Shown here: piece after piece, positions 11,465 to 19,710 of the stretch
How the letters are laid out: each line of letters opens with the position of its first letter
How positions within the stretch are numbered: the first letter of the stretch is position 1
From: Rhizobium lusitanum
Lineage (GTDB): Bacteria > Pseudomonadota > Alphaproteobacteria > Rhizobiales > Rhizobiaceae
Assembly: GCF_014189535.1 (NCBI RefSeq)
Contig: NZ_CP050308.1
Location: forward strand, 2,717,001 to 2,781,000
DNA: 64,000 nt
Reading direction: 5' to 3'
Program-made: the position numbers and the translations under genes
Notes under the pieces: generated by a model
What the model was told of the DNA's origin: nothing
Database searches by the model: none
Seen by the model: the letters and a program-made list of their open reading frames with translations, nothing else

Positions 11465-12582
11465 TCCGCTGCCTCCCTGGTCTCGAGTGTCGGATAATCC
11501 GTGTAGCCCTCGGTGCCGCCACCGTAGAAGGTCGGGCGATGATAGGGGGTGAGGGACGCGCCTTGGCGAATGCGCTCCGGCAGATCCGGGTTGGCGATGA
11601 ACAGGCGACCGAAGGCGATGGCGTCGGCATGACCGGCGGCAAGCGCTGCCTCAGCGGTCTCCGGCTTGAAATTGCCCGCCGCGATCAGCGTTCCCGACCA
11701 GGCGGGGCGGAAAAGCTCTATGGCCGAGGGCACGTTCTTGTGGTCGACTTCGGCCTGGCCGGCACCGCTCGCGCGTGGCTCGATCAGGTGCAGATAGGCA
11801 AGATGCAGCCGATCGAGTTCGCGGATGACATGACCGTAGAGCCGCAGCGGATCGTCCTCGCCGCTATCATTGGCAATGCCGAAGGGGGAGAGGCGGACGC
11901 CGACGCGATTCGAGCCCCAGACCTTGGAAACCGCCTCGACCACGTCGAGCAGCAGTCGCGTGCGGTTCTCGATCGAGCCGCCATATTGGTCGGTGCGCTG
12001 GTTCGAGCGGGCCTGCAGGAATTGTTCGATCAGATAACCGTTGGCGCCGTGGATTTCGACGCCGTCAAAGCCGGCCTGCTTCGCATTGGCCGCGGCCTGG
12101 GCGTAGACGTCGATCAACAGCGGCATCAGATCGATATCGATCGCCTGTGGGGTCTCGAAGGGCACGCGCTCGAACGAGGCGGTGAAGGCTTGACCGGATG
12201 CGGCAACCGCCGAGGGCGCGATCGGCGCTGCGCCGCCGGGCTGGTGCGACGAATGGGAGATGCGGCCGACATGCCAGAGCTGCAGGAAGATCTGCCCGCC
12301 CTTGGCGTGAACCGCGTCGGTCACGGCCTTCCAGCCGATGATCTGCTCCAGCGTATGGATGCCCGGCGTTGCCGGCATGCCCTGTCCGCTCGGAGAAATC
12401 TGCGAGCCCTCCGAAATGATCAGCCCGCCCTCGGATGCGCGTTGCGCGTAATATTCGACGTTCATCGGGGAGGGGACGTTGCCCGGCTGGCTCGCCCGCA
12501 TGCGCGTCAACGGCGCCATGACGACACGATGCGCCAGTTCGTAAGGACCGACGGACAACGGCGAAAATAAAGTAGCTGTCAT
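11461..12582 (-). CDS. Old Yellow Enzyme family ene-reductase (NemA-like)
   Basis: FMN-dependent NAD(P)H oxidoreductase reducing activated C=C bonds or nitro groups, such as N-ethylmaleimide or nitroesters; cytosolic, 373 residues. Family marks include the N-terminal NRVV-like HRVVMAPLTRMRA, QLWHVGRISH, and the FDGVEIHGANGYLIEQFLQ block with the His/Asn substrate pair. I chose the ATG at 12582 because AGGTGA lies about 5 nt upstream; a longer frame to 12636 has no better site. The SDR is translationally coupled downstream. A 33-bp dyad (12659-12691) sits 77 bp upstream of the start and probably controls the pair. Confidence 0.9.
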   Translation of the reverse strand: MTATLFSPLSVGPYELAHRVVMAPLTRMRASQPGNVPSPMNVEYYAQRASEGGLIISEGSQISPSGQGMPATPGIHTLEQIIGWKAVTDAVHAKGGQIFLQLWHVGRISHSSHQPGGAAPIAPSAVAASGQAFTASFERVPFETPQAIDIDLMPLLIDVYAQAAANAKQAGFDGVEIHGANGYLIEQFLQARSNQRTDQYGGSIENRTRLLLDVVEAVSKVWGSNRVGVRLSPFGIANDSGEDDPLRLYGHVIRELDRLHLAYLHLIEPRASGAGQAEVDHKNVPSAIELFRPAWSGTLIAAGNFKPETAEAALAAGHADAIAFGRLFIANPDLPERIRQGASLTPYHRPTFYGGGTEGYTDYPTLETREAAE

Positions 12583-12658
12583 GCAAATCACCTGCCTGGA
12601 GCGAATTTTGCTCGCCGGGGCGGAAGGGCCGGTCACCGGCGAATCGGTCTCGGGAGAG

Positions 12659-12691
12659 TTGGAATAAGATGATGGCCATCATTTATTCCAA
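12659..12691. promoter_or_regulatory. Near-perfect 33-bp dyad, likely operator of the ene-reductase/SDR operon
   Basis: TTGGAATAA (12659-12667) and TTATTCCAA (12683-12691) are exact inverted repeats. They enclose the perfect palindrome ATGATGGCCATCAT (12669-12682); one unpaired G at 12668 breaks the symmetry. The size and nesting suit a TetR- or MarR-type dimer. Old Yellow Enzyme genes are commonly repressed by such electrophile sensors (NemR is the E. coli example). No regulator gene adjoins the operon, so the binding protein would be encoded elsewhere. Confidence 0.65.
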
Positions 12692-12787
12692 CAATCGGAC
12701 GTGCGCAACCAAATCTCGTTCAAGTCTAATGCGCAAAATTGCATTTCCGGAAGTTTCCAAGCGCGGAAATTTCGAGATTCTCGGCCA

Positions 12788-13594
12788 CTACGCCGCAATC
12801 TTGCGGAGAAAAACCAGAATCGCGCCATTGAATTGCGCCGGGCGCTGCAACGGCGCGAAATGGCTGACGCCCGGTAGCAGGATCAGCTCCGCGCCGGGGA
12901 TGCTGCGGGCGAGATGGTCGGCATGCTCTCGTTTGATGAACTCGTCATGCTCGCTGTGCACGATCGTGACCGGCACGTCGATCCCGGCAAGATCGGCGAC
13001 GGAATAGTTCGGCTGGGTCCGCTGCATCAGGCCGACCGCCTCGACGAAGGCGTCGAACTGATCCGGCGTTGCAGACAGGGCGGCGTAATCCTTGACGTGC
13101 CGGGAAAAGCAGCGGTCGACGATCGGCGTGGGCACGAACTCCTTGGCGCCGCTGGGATCCATGTTGCAGGCAAAAAACAAGACGCCGGCGATGCGGGCCG
13201 GATAGGCCCTGGCGAGGATCAGGCCGGTGCACGCGCCGTCGCTCCACCCGACGATGGCGGCTTTGTCGATGTTGAGCCTGTCCATCACCGCCAGCACATC
13301 GGCCGCCATCAGTTCATACGTGTAAGGCCGCTCATCGCGCGTGCTGCGGCCATGGCCTCGGCTGTCGATGATCACCGCCTGGTAGCCGGCCTCGATCAGC
13401 GCCGGCACCTGATGGCCCCAATTGCCGCTGTTTCCGAGGCCGCCATGCAGTAGGATGACCGGCTGGCCTTTCCCGTAGGCCGCATACCAGATGCGGGCAC
13501 TGTCATGCTCGACATGGCCTTGGGCATTCGTGGCGGGCAGGGGGGCGGCACCTTCAGCCGCAAATATCTCGAGATCGTCGTCCTGGAATTCCAT
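12788..13594 (-). CDS. Alpha/beta-fold hydrolase
   Basis: Serine hydrolase of the alpha/beta superfamily, 268 residues from the chosen start. The oxyanion stretch LLHGGLGNSGNW is followed by the nucleophile elbow GWSDG (Ser118). The acid is in HSEHDEF and the catalytic His in GVSHFAP near the C-terminus. The fold is compact with a small cap. The start at 13594 is chosen because GGGGGAG lies 8 nt upstream; the ATG at 13600 would be only 2 nt from it. Substrate unknown. It is a single gene separated by about 115 bp from the NmrA-like gene and about 205 bp from the ene-reductase operon. Confidence 0.83.
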   Translation of the reverse strand: MEFQDDDLEIFAAEGAAPLPATNAQGHVEHDSARIWYAAYGKGQPVILLHGGLGNSGNWGHQVPALIEAGYQAVIIDSRGHGRSTRDERPYTYELMAADVLAVMDRLNIDKAAIVGWSDGACTGLILARAYPARIAGVLFFACNMDPSGAKEFVPTPIVDRCFSRHVKDYAALSATPDQFDAFVEAVGLMQRTQPNYSVADLAGIDVPVTIVHSEHDEFIKREHADHLARSIPGAELILLPGVSHFAPLQRPAQFNGAILVFLRKIAA

Positions 13595-13710
13595 GCTCAT
13601 CTCTCCCCCGTGATGAGTGCCTCTCGGCATTAGCATAGCCGAAATCTAGGTCAGGCGATCTATCCGGGCAAGCCGCCCCAGGCAGATCATCATCACTCCG
13701 CCCGCTCCCA

Positions 13711-14583
13711 TCACGCCGTCACAAACCGCCGCAGCGCATCCGCCAATTCACTCGTCCCGTGGCGAATCTCGCCGACATCGCGCTCGGCATCTATTCGGCC
13801 GGCATTATGTGCCTCGTAGAGTTCCGTGACGAGCCGGGCATAGCTCTCGGAAAGACCGCCACGGGTCAGGACCCCTTCCCATTGCGACCGTGGCAGTTCC
13901 CGGGCAATGACGGGATGGGCAACAAGCGAGGCGATGACGGTTGCGACGTCGTTTGGCGTATATCGCCGCGGACCCTCGGCATGGACAATCCGTAGGTGCG
14001 TTCCCTCGTCCTCAAGAAGCAGATCGGCGGCTATGGCGCCGACATCGAAGGCGGAGACGGTCGGGAACAGCTTTGTCAGCGGATGATGAAAGCTATGCAG
14101 CTGGCCGGTCTCGACCGCTACTCGCGTCACCCGCGACCAATTTTCCATATGCTCCGCCGATCGCAGGAAGATAGTGCGCGAGCGCAGTTCGCGTAGGCGC
14201 GCTTCCAAGGCGTTGAAGAGCAGCGTGATGCCGGTGCCCGACGTCACTTCCGCACCATAATCGGAGATGGCAAGCACCAATTCCGGATTTGCCCTGTCCA
14301 GTGCCTCGCCCATCGTCTCGATCAGCCGCAGCATCTCTGCCCGCGCATCGATCGCTCTGATATCGATAGGGCAGATGACCTGAACAGCGCGTGCGCCGTC
14401 GATTGCCTCGGTCAATGCGCCGACATCGTCTATATCAGCCACTGCGACCTCGCAGCCCAAATCGACAAATTCCTGAGACCTTGAGCGATCGCGCAGGATC
14501 GCGCGGACCGGCGCGTCTCTCTCTCGCAAGGCGGCGATTGTCGCGCGGCCAACTTTCCCGGTAGCGCCCAGAATTGCGAACAT
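13711..14583 (-). CDS. NmrA-like NAD(P)-binding protein
   Basis: Atypical SDR of the NmrA/HSCARG group, 290 residues. The N-terminal Rossmann motif is GATGKVG (about residues 6-12), followed by the Arg-rich beta-2 loop (ILRDRSRSQ) typical of NADP binders. The central region has no YxxxK pair in the expected place, as in NmrA-like redox sensors and quinone-oxidoreductase relatives such as QorB. AGGAGG lies 7 nt before the ATG at 14583. The AraC-type regulator gene lies 97 bp upstream on the same strand and may control it. Confidence 0.82.
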   Translation of the reverse strand: MFAILGATGKVGRATIAALRERDAPVRAILRDRSRSQEFVDLGCEVAVADIDDVGALTEAIDGARAVQVICPIDIRAIDARAEMLRLIETMGEALDRANPELVLAISDYGAEVTSGTGITLLFNALEARLRELRSRTIFLRSAEHMENWSRVTRVAVETGQLHSFHHPLTKLFPTVSAFDVGAIAADLLLEDEGTHLRIVHAEGPRRYTPNDVATVIASLVAHPVIARELPRSQWEGVLTRGGLSESYARLVTELYEAHNAGRIDAERDVGEIRHGTSELADALRRFVTA

Positions 14584-14680
14584 GATAATTCCTCCTGTCT
14601 TTCCAGAAGGCTTATCCGTCCGTTTGGTTCCCTTCGCGCCTATTCGGATGACGAATTGCGAGATCGGATGAAAATCGCAA

Positions 14681-15559
14681 TCACTGACGCGTGCGGGCTA
14701 TCATGCCGGGGGTGATGCCGAGGATACGCCGCATCCAGTGCGCCATATGGCTCTGATGGGCAAAACCCGCCTCCAGCGCAACCTGGCTCAACGGCATGTC
14801 TTCCGATAGGAGCATCAATTTGGCGCGCTCAACCCGGCGGGTCAGCACATACTGGTGCATGGGCATGCCGAAACTGGCGCGAAACAGCGGCTTCAGATGA
14901 GACAGGCTGAGCCCGACGACTACGGCCAAATCGGCAAGCGACAGGGATTGATCGATATGGGCTTCGATGAAGTCCACAAGACGCCGTCTTTGCAGCGCGC
15001 TGAGCGACCTCGCCATTGCGGGTTTCTCCCCTCCCGATGGGTTCCCGCTGTCCACCAGACGGATCGCAAGCGCCAAGGCGAGTGTCTCGGCATAGAGCCT
15101 GTCGGATGGCACGCTTGTCTCGAGTTCCGTCTTGATGGCCCAGGCGATCGACTCGATCCCGGTGTCGCGAAGCTGAAACTTGGGAACGAGGGAAATGGTC
15201 TCGGGGTCGCGTCCCATTGCCGTGGCCGCAGTGCTGAGGAGCTCGGGTCCGATGCTCAATCGCAAAATAGTGCAATCGGCATCATCCTCCCACCAGCCAT
15301 CCAACCCGGCAGGCACGACGTCGATGTCGCCATGCTTCTGAATGCGGCGAGAGTGCCGGCCGTCGCACTGGCAATGCGCGTTCACGGCGCGTCCGAAATG
15401 AATGCCGAGCCGGTGCGATGTCAAACCGGGAACATAGGTGCGCCCGGCGCGGATATGGAGCAATTCCGCATCCAAGCCAGCCCAGCCAAGATGTCTGCTC
15501 GAAAGGAGGATGTTTGCCGCGCCGTTCTTTCCGAGATTGGTGTTGCCGAATTGATCCAT
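14681..15559 (-). CDS. AraC-family transcriptional regulator
   Basis: 292-residue activator-type regulator. The C-terminal 100 residues hold two helix-turn-helix motifs: SLADLAVVVGLSLSHLKPLF and the second around SQVALEAGFAHQSHMAHWMR, followed by the family end GITPGMIAR. The N-terminal part (about 1-180) is a ligand- or dimerisation domain that I cannot assign. AAGGG sits about 8 nt before the ATG. The likely target is the NmrA-like gene 97 bp downstream, and possibly the gene itself. Confidence 0.88.
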   Translation of the reverse strand: MDQFGNTNLGKNGAANILLSSRHLGWAGLDAELLHIRAGRTYVPGLTSHRLGIHFGRAVNAHCQCDGRHSRRIQKHGDIDVVPAGLDGWWEDDADCTILRLSIGPELLSTAATAMGRDPETISLVPKFQLRDTGIESIAWAIKTELETSVPSDRLYAETLALALAIRLVDSGNPSGGEKPAMARSLSALQRRRLVDFIEAHIDQSLSLADLAVVVGLSLSHLKPLFRASFGMPMHQYVLTRRVERAKLMLLSEDMPLSQVALEAGFAHQSHMAHWMRRILGITPGMIARTRQ

Positions 15560-15635
15560 GAATTCGCCCTTTCATAGAGGACGCTGTTGATGTGCTTCGA
15601 TCATACATCTTTATTGATTGGCTAGGAGATCAACG

Positions 15636-16067
15636 TCACAGCCTTTGCCGAAGCGCCGCAAGCACGTCGACTGCCTTGGCAATATCCGCCGATTGAAAAT
15701 CGACGGCAAGCGCTCCGATCCAGTTGCGACGAAGCTGGTCGGCAGCGCCATAAGCATCGTCGCCCTTGCCGGTCAGGACGGCGAGCTGTGCTTTCTTGTG
15801 ATGCGGATTGTCTCGAAACTCCACCAGGCCGTCGCGGACGAGCTCGTTGACGATGCGCTGCACGCCTTGACGGGCAACGCCAGCCTCCTTGGCGATCTGC
15901 GCGACCGTGCGTCCTGTCCTTGGTCGAGCAATGGCGCCAAGCACCTGCCAGCGCGCGCTCGTCAGGCCGATCGGCCCGACGATCTCGTCGCCCCTCGCGA
16001 GAAGCCGCCCATTCAGGCGGAAGACTTCGAGGATCAGGCGGCCAAGTTCGTCTGCATCTGCGGGCAT
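15636..16067 (-). CDS. MarR-family transcriptional regulator
   Basis: 143-residue winged-helix repressor. The recognition-helix region reads TVAQIAKEAGVARQGVQRIV, and the wing is in DGLVEFRDNPHHKKAQL. It is divergent from the small monooxygenase gene at 16164, and a short inverted repeat (16100-16115) sits in the 96-bp gap. This is the usual arrangement for a MarR protein repressing itself and its neighbour until it binds a phenolic or oxidising ligand. The ATG at 16067 has only a weak purine stretch upstream. Confidence 0.87.
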   Translation of the reverse strand: MPADADELGRLILEVFRLNGRLLARGDEIVGPIGLTSARWQVLGAIARPRTGRTVAQIAKEAGVARQGVQRIVNELVRDGLVEFRDNPHHKKAQLAVLTGKGDDAYGAADQLRRNWIGALAVDFQSADIAKAVDVLAALRQRL

Positions 16068-16099
16068 GTGTCGTGTTCTCTAACTGTGGAAATCAATAT

Positions 16100-16115
16100 T
16101 GACAATATGTTGTCA
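16100..16115. promoter_or_regulatory. Inverted repeat in the MarR/monooxygenase gap, probable MarR operator
   Basis: TGACAA (16100-16105), spacer TATG, and TTGTCA (16110-16115) form an exact dyad of MarR-operator size. TTGACA at 16099-16104 inside it could serve as a -35 element for the plus-strand gene, with GATGAT 17 nt on, so binding would block that promoter. Confidence 0.6.
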
Positions 16116-16163
16116 TTTATCGATGATGAGATCAATGTGAAATCGAACCTTGGAGTGAGAGGC

Positions 16164-16505
16164 ATGAAGACGGAGTCTATTTTTCGCGTGGATAAGTTCG
16201 CGGTGCCGACGCAATCGCGCGATGCTTTCATGGCCCGGCTACAGGTTACGCATAAGACGCTGGGTGCCGCCGATGGGTGCGTGCAGAACCTGGTTCTTGA
16301 ACAGGTGTCCGGAGCCGGGGAATTCAATGTCGTCACCATCGTCGAGTGGCGCGACACTGCCGCCTATGGAAATGCCAGGCAGGCCGCGCAGCAGAGGCAG
16401 AGGGAGAACGGCTTCGATCCGCAGAGCTACTTCCGCGAATTGGGCATCAAGGCCGATCTTGGGAACTACATGCCGATGCCGGAAGGGGTTTCCTCGATCC
16501 TCTAA
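16164..16505 (+). CDS. Antibiotic biosynthesis monooxygenase (ABM) domain protein
   Basis: 113-residue single-domain protein of the dimeric alpha/beta barrel type. The opening FRVDKFAVPTQSRDAFMARL and the central VVTIVEWRDTAAYGNA follow the ABM pattern of a beta strand, a helix, and the E-W strand. Members act as cofactor-free monooxygenases or quinol oxidases on small aromatics. The start at 16164 follows GGAGTGAGAGG; a longer in-phase frame reaching back over the MarR gene is antisense and rejected. Control by the divergent MarR protein is likely. Confidence 0.78.
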   Translation: MKTESIFRVDKFAVPTQSRDAFMARLQVTHKTLGAADGCVQNLVLEQVSGAGEFNVVTIVEWRDTAAYGNARQAAQQRQRENGFDPQSYFRELGIKADLGNYMPMPEGVSSIL

Positions 16506-16581
16506 ACCCCTCCAACAAGGGCCGTCGAATGGGCCAGTGATTTTGCTTCGACAGCAGTCCGTGAATGAGGAGGGCGGTGCT

Positions 16582-17484
16582 TTACTGCGTGCCAAACGAC
16601 GCCAGGTGCTCGAAAAGATCGCGCGCAGGCGCCGTCAATTCTTCTCCTGAGCGGACGCAGACCGACAGCCGGCGCGTCGCCCAGTCATCAGCAAGGTGGA
16701 TGGCGGCGATCTTCGCGGATCTTCCGCAGCGTCGCGCCGCCGTCTCGGGCACGATGCCGAGGCCGACGCCGTCAGCCGCCATCTGGCAGATGCCCTCGAA
16801 GGTGCGCAGGCGCACCCGTGTCTTCAGCTTGACGCCGATCCTCGTCGCCTGAGCGTCGATGTGATCCTGCAACGCGCCGCCCGAGAGCCCGACGAAATGC
16901 TGATTAAGGATGTCCGCGAAGGCGACGCGCTTCTTCTCCACCAGCGCGTGATCGCGGGGCACGACCACCACCAGCCGGTCGATGGCGAAGGGGCGTAGCT
17001 CCAGGCCGCTGGTGTCGACCGCATCCGAGAGAATGCCGATCTCCGCCAGCCCGGCCGCGACGGCCTTGGCGGTCTCGATGCTCTGCCGTTCCTTGAGTGC
17101 GATGTCGATCTGTGGATGAGCCTTCATCCAGGGCGCGAGCCGTTCGGGCAGGAATTCGGTGATCGTGGCTGTGTTGGCCGCCAGTCGGATGGTCGCGCGC
17201 AGCCCGCTGGCATGCTCGCCAAGCTCGCCATGCATCTGCGCCATCTGCCGCTGGATCAGGCGGGCATGATGCGCCAGTGCCTCGCCAGCCGGCGTCGGCA
17301 AGACGCCGCGACGACCGCGCTCGAGCAGTTTGACTTCGCCCGTCGCCTCCATGTCACGCAGGCGCTCGCTGGCGGCGGGCAGGGAAAGCCCGACATCGGC
17401 CGCCCCGTGGGTGATGCTGCCGGCATCCACCACGGCGAGGAAAAGGCGAAGATCGGTCAGGTCGAAGCGCATGCGGACAAGCAT
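16582..17484 (-). CDS. LysR-family transcriptional regulator
   Basis: 300-residue LTTR. The N-terminal HTH (residues about 6-65) reads LTDLRLFLAVVDAGSITHGA followed by the SLPAASERLRDME recognition helix. The effector domain spans about 90-295. The start could be 17484 or the ATG at 17472; neither has a strong ribosome binding site. It is divergent from the TauE-like permease, with an LTTR-type T-N11-A dyad between them, so it probably controls the permease and itself. Confidence 0.88.
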   Translation of the reverse strand: MLVRMRFDLTDLRLFLAVVDAGSITHGAADVGLSLPAASERLRDMEATGEVKLLERGRRGVLPTPAGEALAHHARLIQRQMAQMHGELGEHASGLRATIRLAANTATITEFLPERLAPWMKAHPQIDIALKERQSIETAKAVAAGLAEIGILSDAVDTSGLELRPFAIDRLVVVVPRDHALVEKKRVAFADILNQHFVGLSGGALQDHIDAQATRIGVKLKTRVRLRTFEGICQMAADGVGLGIVPETAARRCGRSAKIAAIHLADDWATRRLSVCVRSGEELTAPARDLFEHLASFGTQ

Positions 17485-17494
17485 AGCCGATACC

Positions 17495-17523
17495 CAGCCT
17501 TCGGAACAGCCGAAGTCTGGCTG
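17495..17523. promoter_or_regulatory. LysR-type binding site between LysR and TauE-like genes
   Basis: CTTCGG (17499-17504), AACAG, CCGAAG (17510-17515) is an exact dyad whose core TCGGAACAGCCGA (17501-17513) satisfies the T-N11-A rule. Outer arms CAGCC (17495-17499) and GGCTG (17519-17523) extend the symmetry. It lies between the two divergent start codons. Confidence 0.65.
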
Positions 17524-17570
17524 TGGATCATCCGCATTGCGCCGGTCGCCAGATCCCCTATGTCAGCGGC

Positions 17571-18320
17571 ATGATGGATCATTCGATATTGCTTGTTGTC
17601 GCCATCGCCGCGACCTTCTTTGCCGCCGGCATCGTCAAGGGCGTCACCGGCATGGGGCTACCGACGGTCGCCATGGGCGTGCTCGGCGGGCTGATCTCGC
17701 CGCTCGCCGCCGCCAGCCTGCTGATCGCCCCGTCCTTCGTGACCAATGTCTGGCAGCTCTTCGCCGGCCCGAAATTCGGCCCGCTCCTGCGCAGGTTCTG
17801 GCCGATGATGGTGGCGATTGTCGCCGGTACTGTCGCGGGCTCGTCGCTGCTGACCAGCGGCAGCACCGCGCTGACGACGGCAGCGCTTGGTGCGGCGCTG
17901 GTGATCTATGCCGCCTATACGCTCCTCGCCCGCCAGCTTCGCGTGCCGGCGGGGCTGGAGCCGTGGCTGTCGCCGGCCATCGGTCTTGTCACCGGTGCCG
18001 TCACCGGCGGTACAGGCGTCTTCGTCATCCCGGCCGTGCCCTATCTGCAGGCACTTGGTCTGGAAAAGGACGATCTGGTGCAGGCGCTCGGCCTGTCCTT
18101 CACCATCTCCACCATTGCGCTTGCGGCCGGGCTTACCTGGCGCGGCGCTTTCCAGCTCGACAATCTCGCCATGTCGGGGCTGGCGATCCTGCCAGCGCTT
18201 GCTGGCATGTGGACCGGGCAACTTATTCGCAACCGCGTCAGCCCAGCCACCTTTCGGCTATGGTTCCTGATCTGCCTGCTCCTCCTCGGCGCCGAGATGT
18301 TGGCAAGGCCATTTTTCTAA
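17571..18320 (+). CDS. TauE/SafE-family membrane transporter
   Basis: Integral membrane permease of the TauE/SafE (DUF81) family, 249 residues from 17571, with about eight hydrophobic segments. The first contains AAGIVKGVTGMGLPTVAMG and the mid-protein repeat contains GAVTGGTGVFVIPAVPYL, the paired Gly-rich motifs of the family. Characterised members export or import organosulfonates or sulfite; the substrate here is unknown. A longer reading from 17523 would run through the LysR-type box, so I prefer 17571/17574. It is convergent with the MFS gene 20 bp downstream. Confidence 0.82.
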   Translation: MMDHSILLVVAIAATFFAAGIVKGVTGMGLPTVAMGVLGGLISPLAAASLLIAPSFVTNVWQLFAGPKFGPLLRRFWPMMVAIVAGTVAGSSLLTSGSTALTTAALGAALVIYAAYTLLARQLRVPAGLEPWLSPAIGLVTGAVTGGTGVFVIPAVPYLQALGLEKDDLVQALGLSFTISTIALAAGLTWRGAFQLDNLAMSGLAILPALAGMWTGQLIRNRVSPATFRLWFLICLLLLGAEMLARPFF

Positions 18321-18340
18321 ACGTTGAAACTGGCCCAACA

Positions 18341-19615
18341 TCAGGAAAGAGCCCGGGTGGCGTTTGCCGGTATGACGCGTAGCGTCAGCCCCCAGAAGGC
18401 GAGGGCGAAGGCGCTGATGCCGGCGCCGAGCAGGCAGACTCCGGGCCAGCCGGCATGAGCATAGGCAAGCGTCGACATGGAGGAGCCGAACGCGCTGCCG
18501 ATGGAATAGAAGACCATATAGCCCGCCGTCAGCCGGCTCTGCGCGTCGGGCCGCACGCGGTAGATCATCGCCTGGTTGGTGACATGCACGGCCTGCAGGC
18601 CGAAATCGATGACGACAACGCCAATGACCAGCCAGAGGATCGAATGCGGCAGCAGGGAGATCGGCCCCCAGGCCAGCAGCATCAGTGCGAGAGAGATACC
18701 CGTGGTGCGCTGACCCAATCCCCGATCCGTCCACCGACCGGCTCTGGTCGCGCCGAGCGCTCCGGCCACGCCGGCAAGCCCGAACAGGCCGATTGCCGTG
18801 TGCGACAGCGAGAAGGGCGGCGCGCTCAGCGGCAGGACGAGCGGTGTCAGCAGCGTCGTGATGTTGGCAAAGATCAACATGCAGATGATGCCGCGGATCA
18901 GCAGGGGCGGCTCGGTGACGAGAAGCCCGAAGAGCGAGCCGATCAGGCGTGGATAGGACATTGTTGTCGGGCGTGCTTCCTGCCGGGGCAGGGCTTTCCA
19001 GAGCAGTGCGACGATGACGAGCGTCGCAGCCGCCGAAGCGAGATAGACCGTCCGCCAGCCAGAGAGATCGGTGAGCGTGCCGGCAATGGTGCGGGCAAGC
19101 AGAATGCCGAGCACGATCCCGCTGGTGACGACCCCGACGATATGGCCGCGCTCGGCCGGTGGCGCAAGGCTTGCGGCATAGGCGACAAAGGCTTGCGTCA
19201 CCACCGCCATCAGCCCCATCACCGTCATCGCCAAGAGCAGCATGTTTCCGCTGGACGCGAAGCCGATGGCGACCAGTGCCGCGACGGAAAGCAGCGATTG
19301 CGCGATCACCAGCCGACGCCGGTCGATAAGGTCGCCGATCGGAACCAGGAGGATCAGCCCCAATCCATAACCGAGCTGGGTTGCCCCGACGATCAGTCCC
19401 GCATGAGCGCGCGACAGGCCGAGATCGTCGGCCATCACATCGAGCATCGGATGCGCGAAATAGGCATTGGCGACGGCCAGCCCGCTCGCCACCGCGAAAA
19501 GCAGCATCAGCGCGCGCGACAGAGGCGGTGTTTGGCGCGGCTCGCCGTGACTGGACGCCCTCTGCTCCGTCTTGGCAAAATCGGCGTCCAGCACCACATC
19601 ATCATCGGATCGCAT
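18341..19615 (-). CDS. MFS transporter, drug efflux type
   Basis: Major facilitator with 12 predicted membrane segments, 424 residues including a charged cytoplasmic N-terminus of about 35. The loop 2-3 motif A is present as GDLIDRRRLVIAQ, and the layout matches the DHA1/arabinose-efflux type. GGAGG is 7 nt before the ATG. It is divergent from an HxlR regulator with shared repeats in the gap (19636-19683), suggesting inducible efflux of a toxic or redox-active compound. Confidence 0.86.
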   Translation of the reverse strand: MRSDDDVVLDADFAKTEQRASSHGEPRQTPPLSRALMLLFAVASGLAVANAYFAHPMLDVMADDLGLSRAHAGLIVGATQLGYGLGLILLVPIGDLIDRRRLVIAQSLLSVAALVAIGFASSGNMLLLAMTVMGLMAVVTQAFVAYAASLAPPAERGHIVGVVTSGIVLGILLARTIAGTLTDLSGWRTVYLASAAATLVIVALLWKALPRQEARPTTMSYPRLIGSLFGLLVTEPPLLIRGIICMLIFANITTLLTPLVLPLSAPPFSLSHTAIGLFGLAGVAGALGATRAGRWTDRGLGQRTTGISLALMLLAWGPISLLPHSILWLVIGVVVIDFGLQAVHVTNQAMIYRVRPDAQSRLTAGYMVFYSIGSAFGSSMSTLAYAHAGWPGVCLLGAGISAFALAFWGLTLRVIPANATRALS

Positions 19616-19635
19616 CCCGGCTCCTCCATTGATTA

Positions 19636-19683
19636 GGTTTTATTATGAAACCATTTGATCAATAGCGGATCGGTTTTATAATG
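19636..19683. promoter_or_regulatory. Divergent MFS/HxlR promoter region with 12-bp direct repeats
   Basis: GGTTTTATTATG (19636-19647) and GGTTTTATAATG (19672-19683) are near-identical direct repeats 36 bp apart. The first overlaps the dyad GGTTT/AAACC. The second contains TATAAT (19677-19682), with TTGATC (19655-19660) 16 nt upstream, a plausible sigma-70 promoter for the HxlR gene. HxlR binding here would give autoregulation and control of the efflux pump. Confidence 0.55.
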
Positions 19684-19710
19684 CAACTCCTATCTGTCGA
19701 AGGAAGAGGC

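Noticed and set aside
15618..16163. Extension of the ABM monooxygenase frame upstream across the MarR gene
   Set aside because: It would be antisense to MarR and ignore the good ribosome binding site before 16164.
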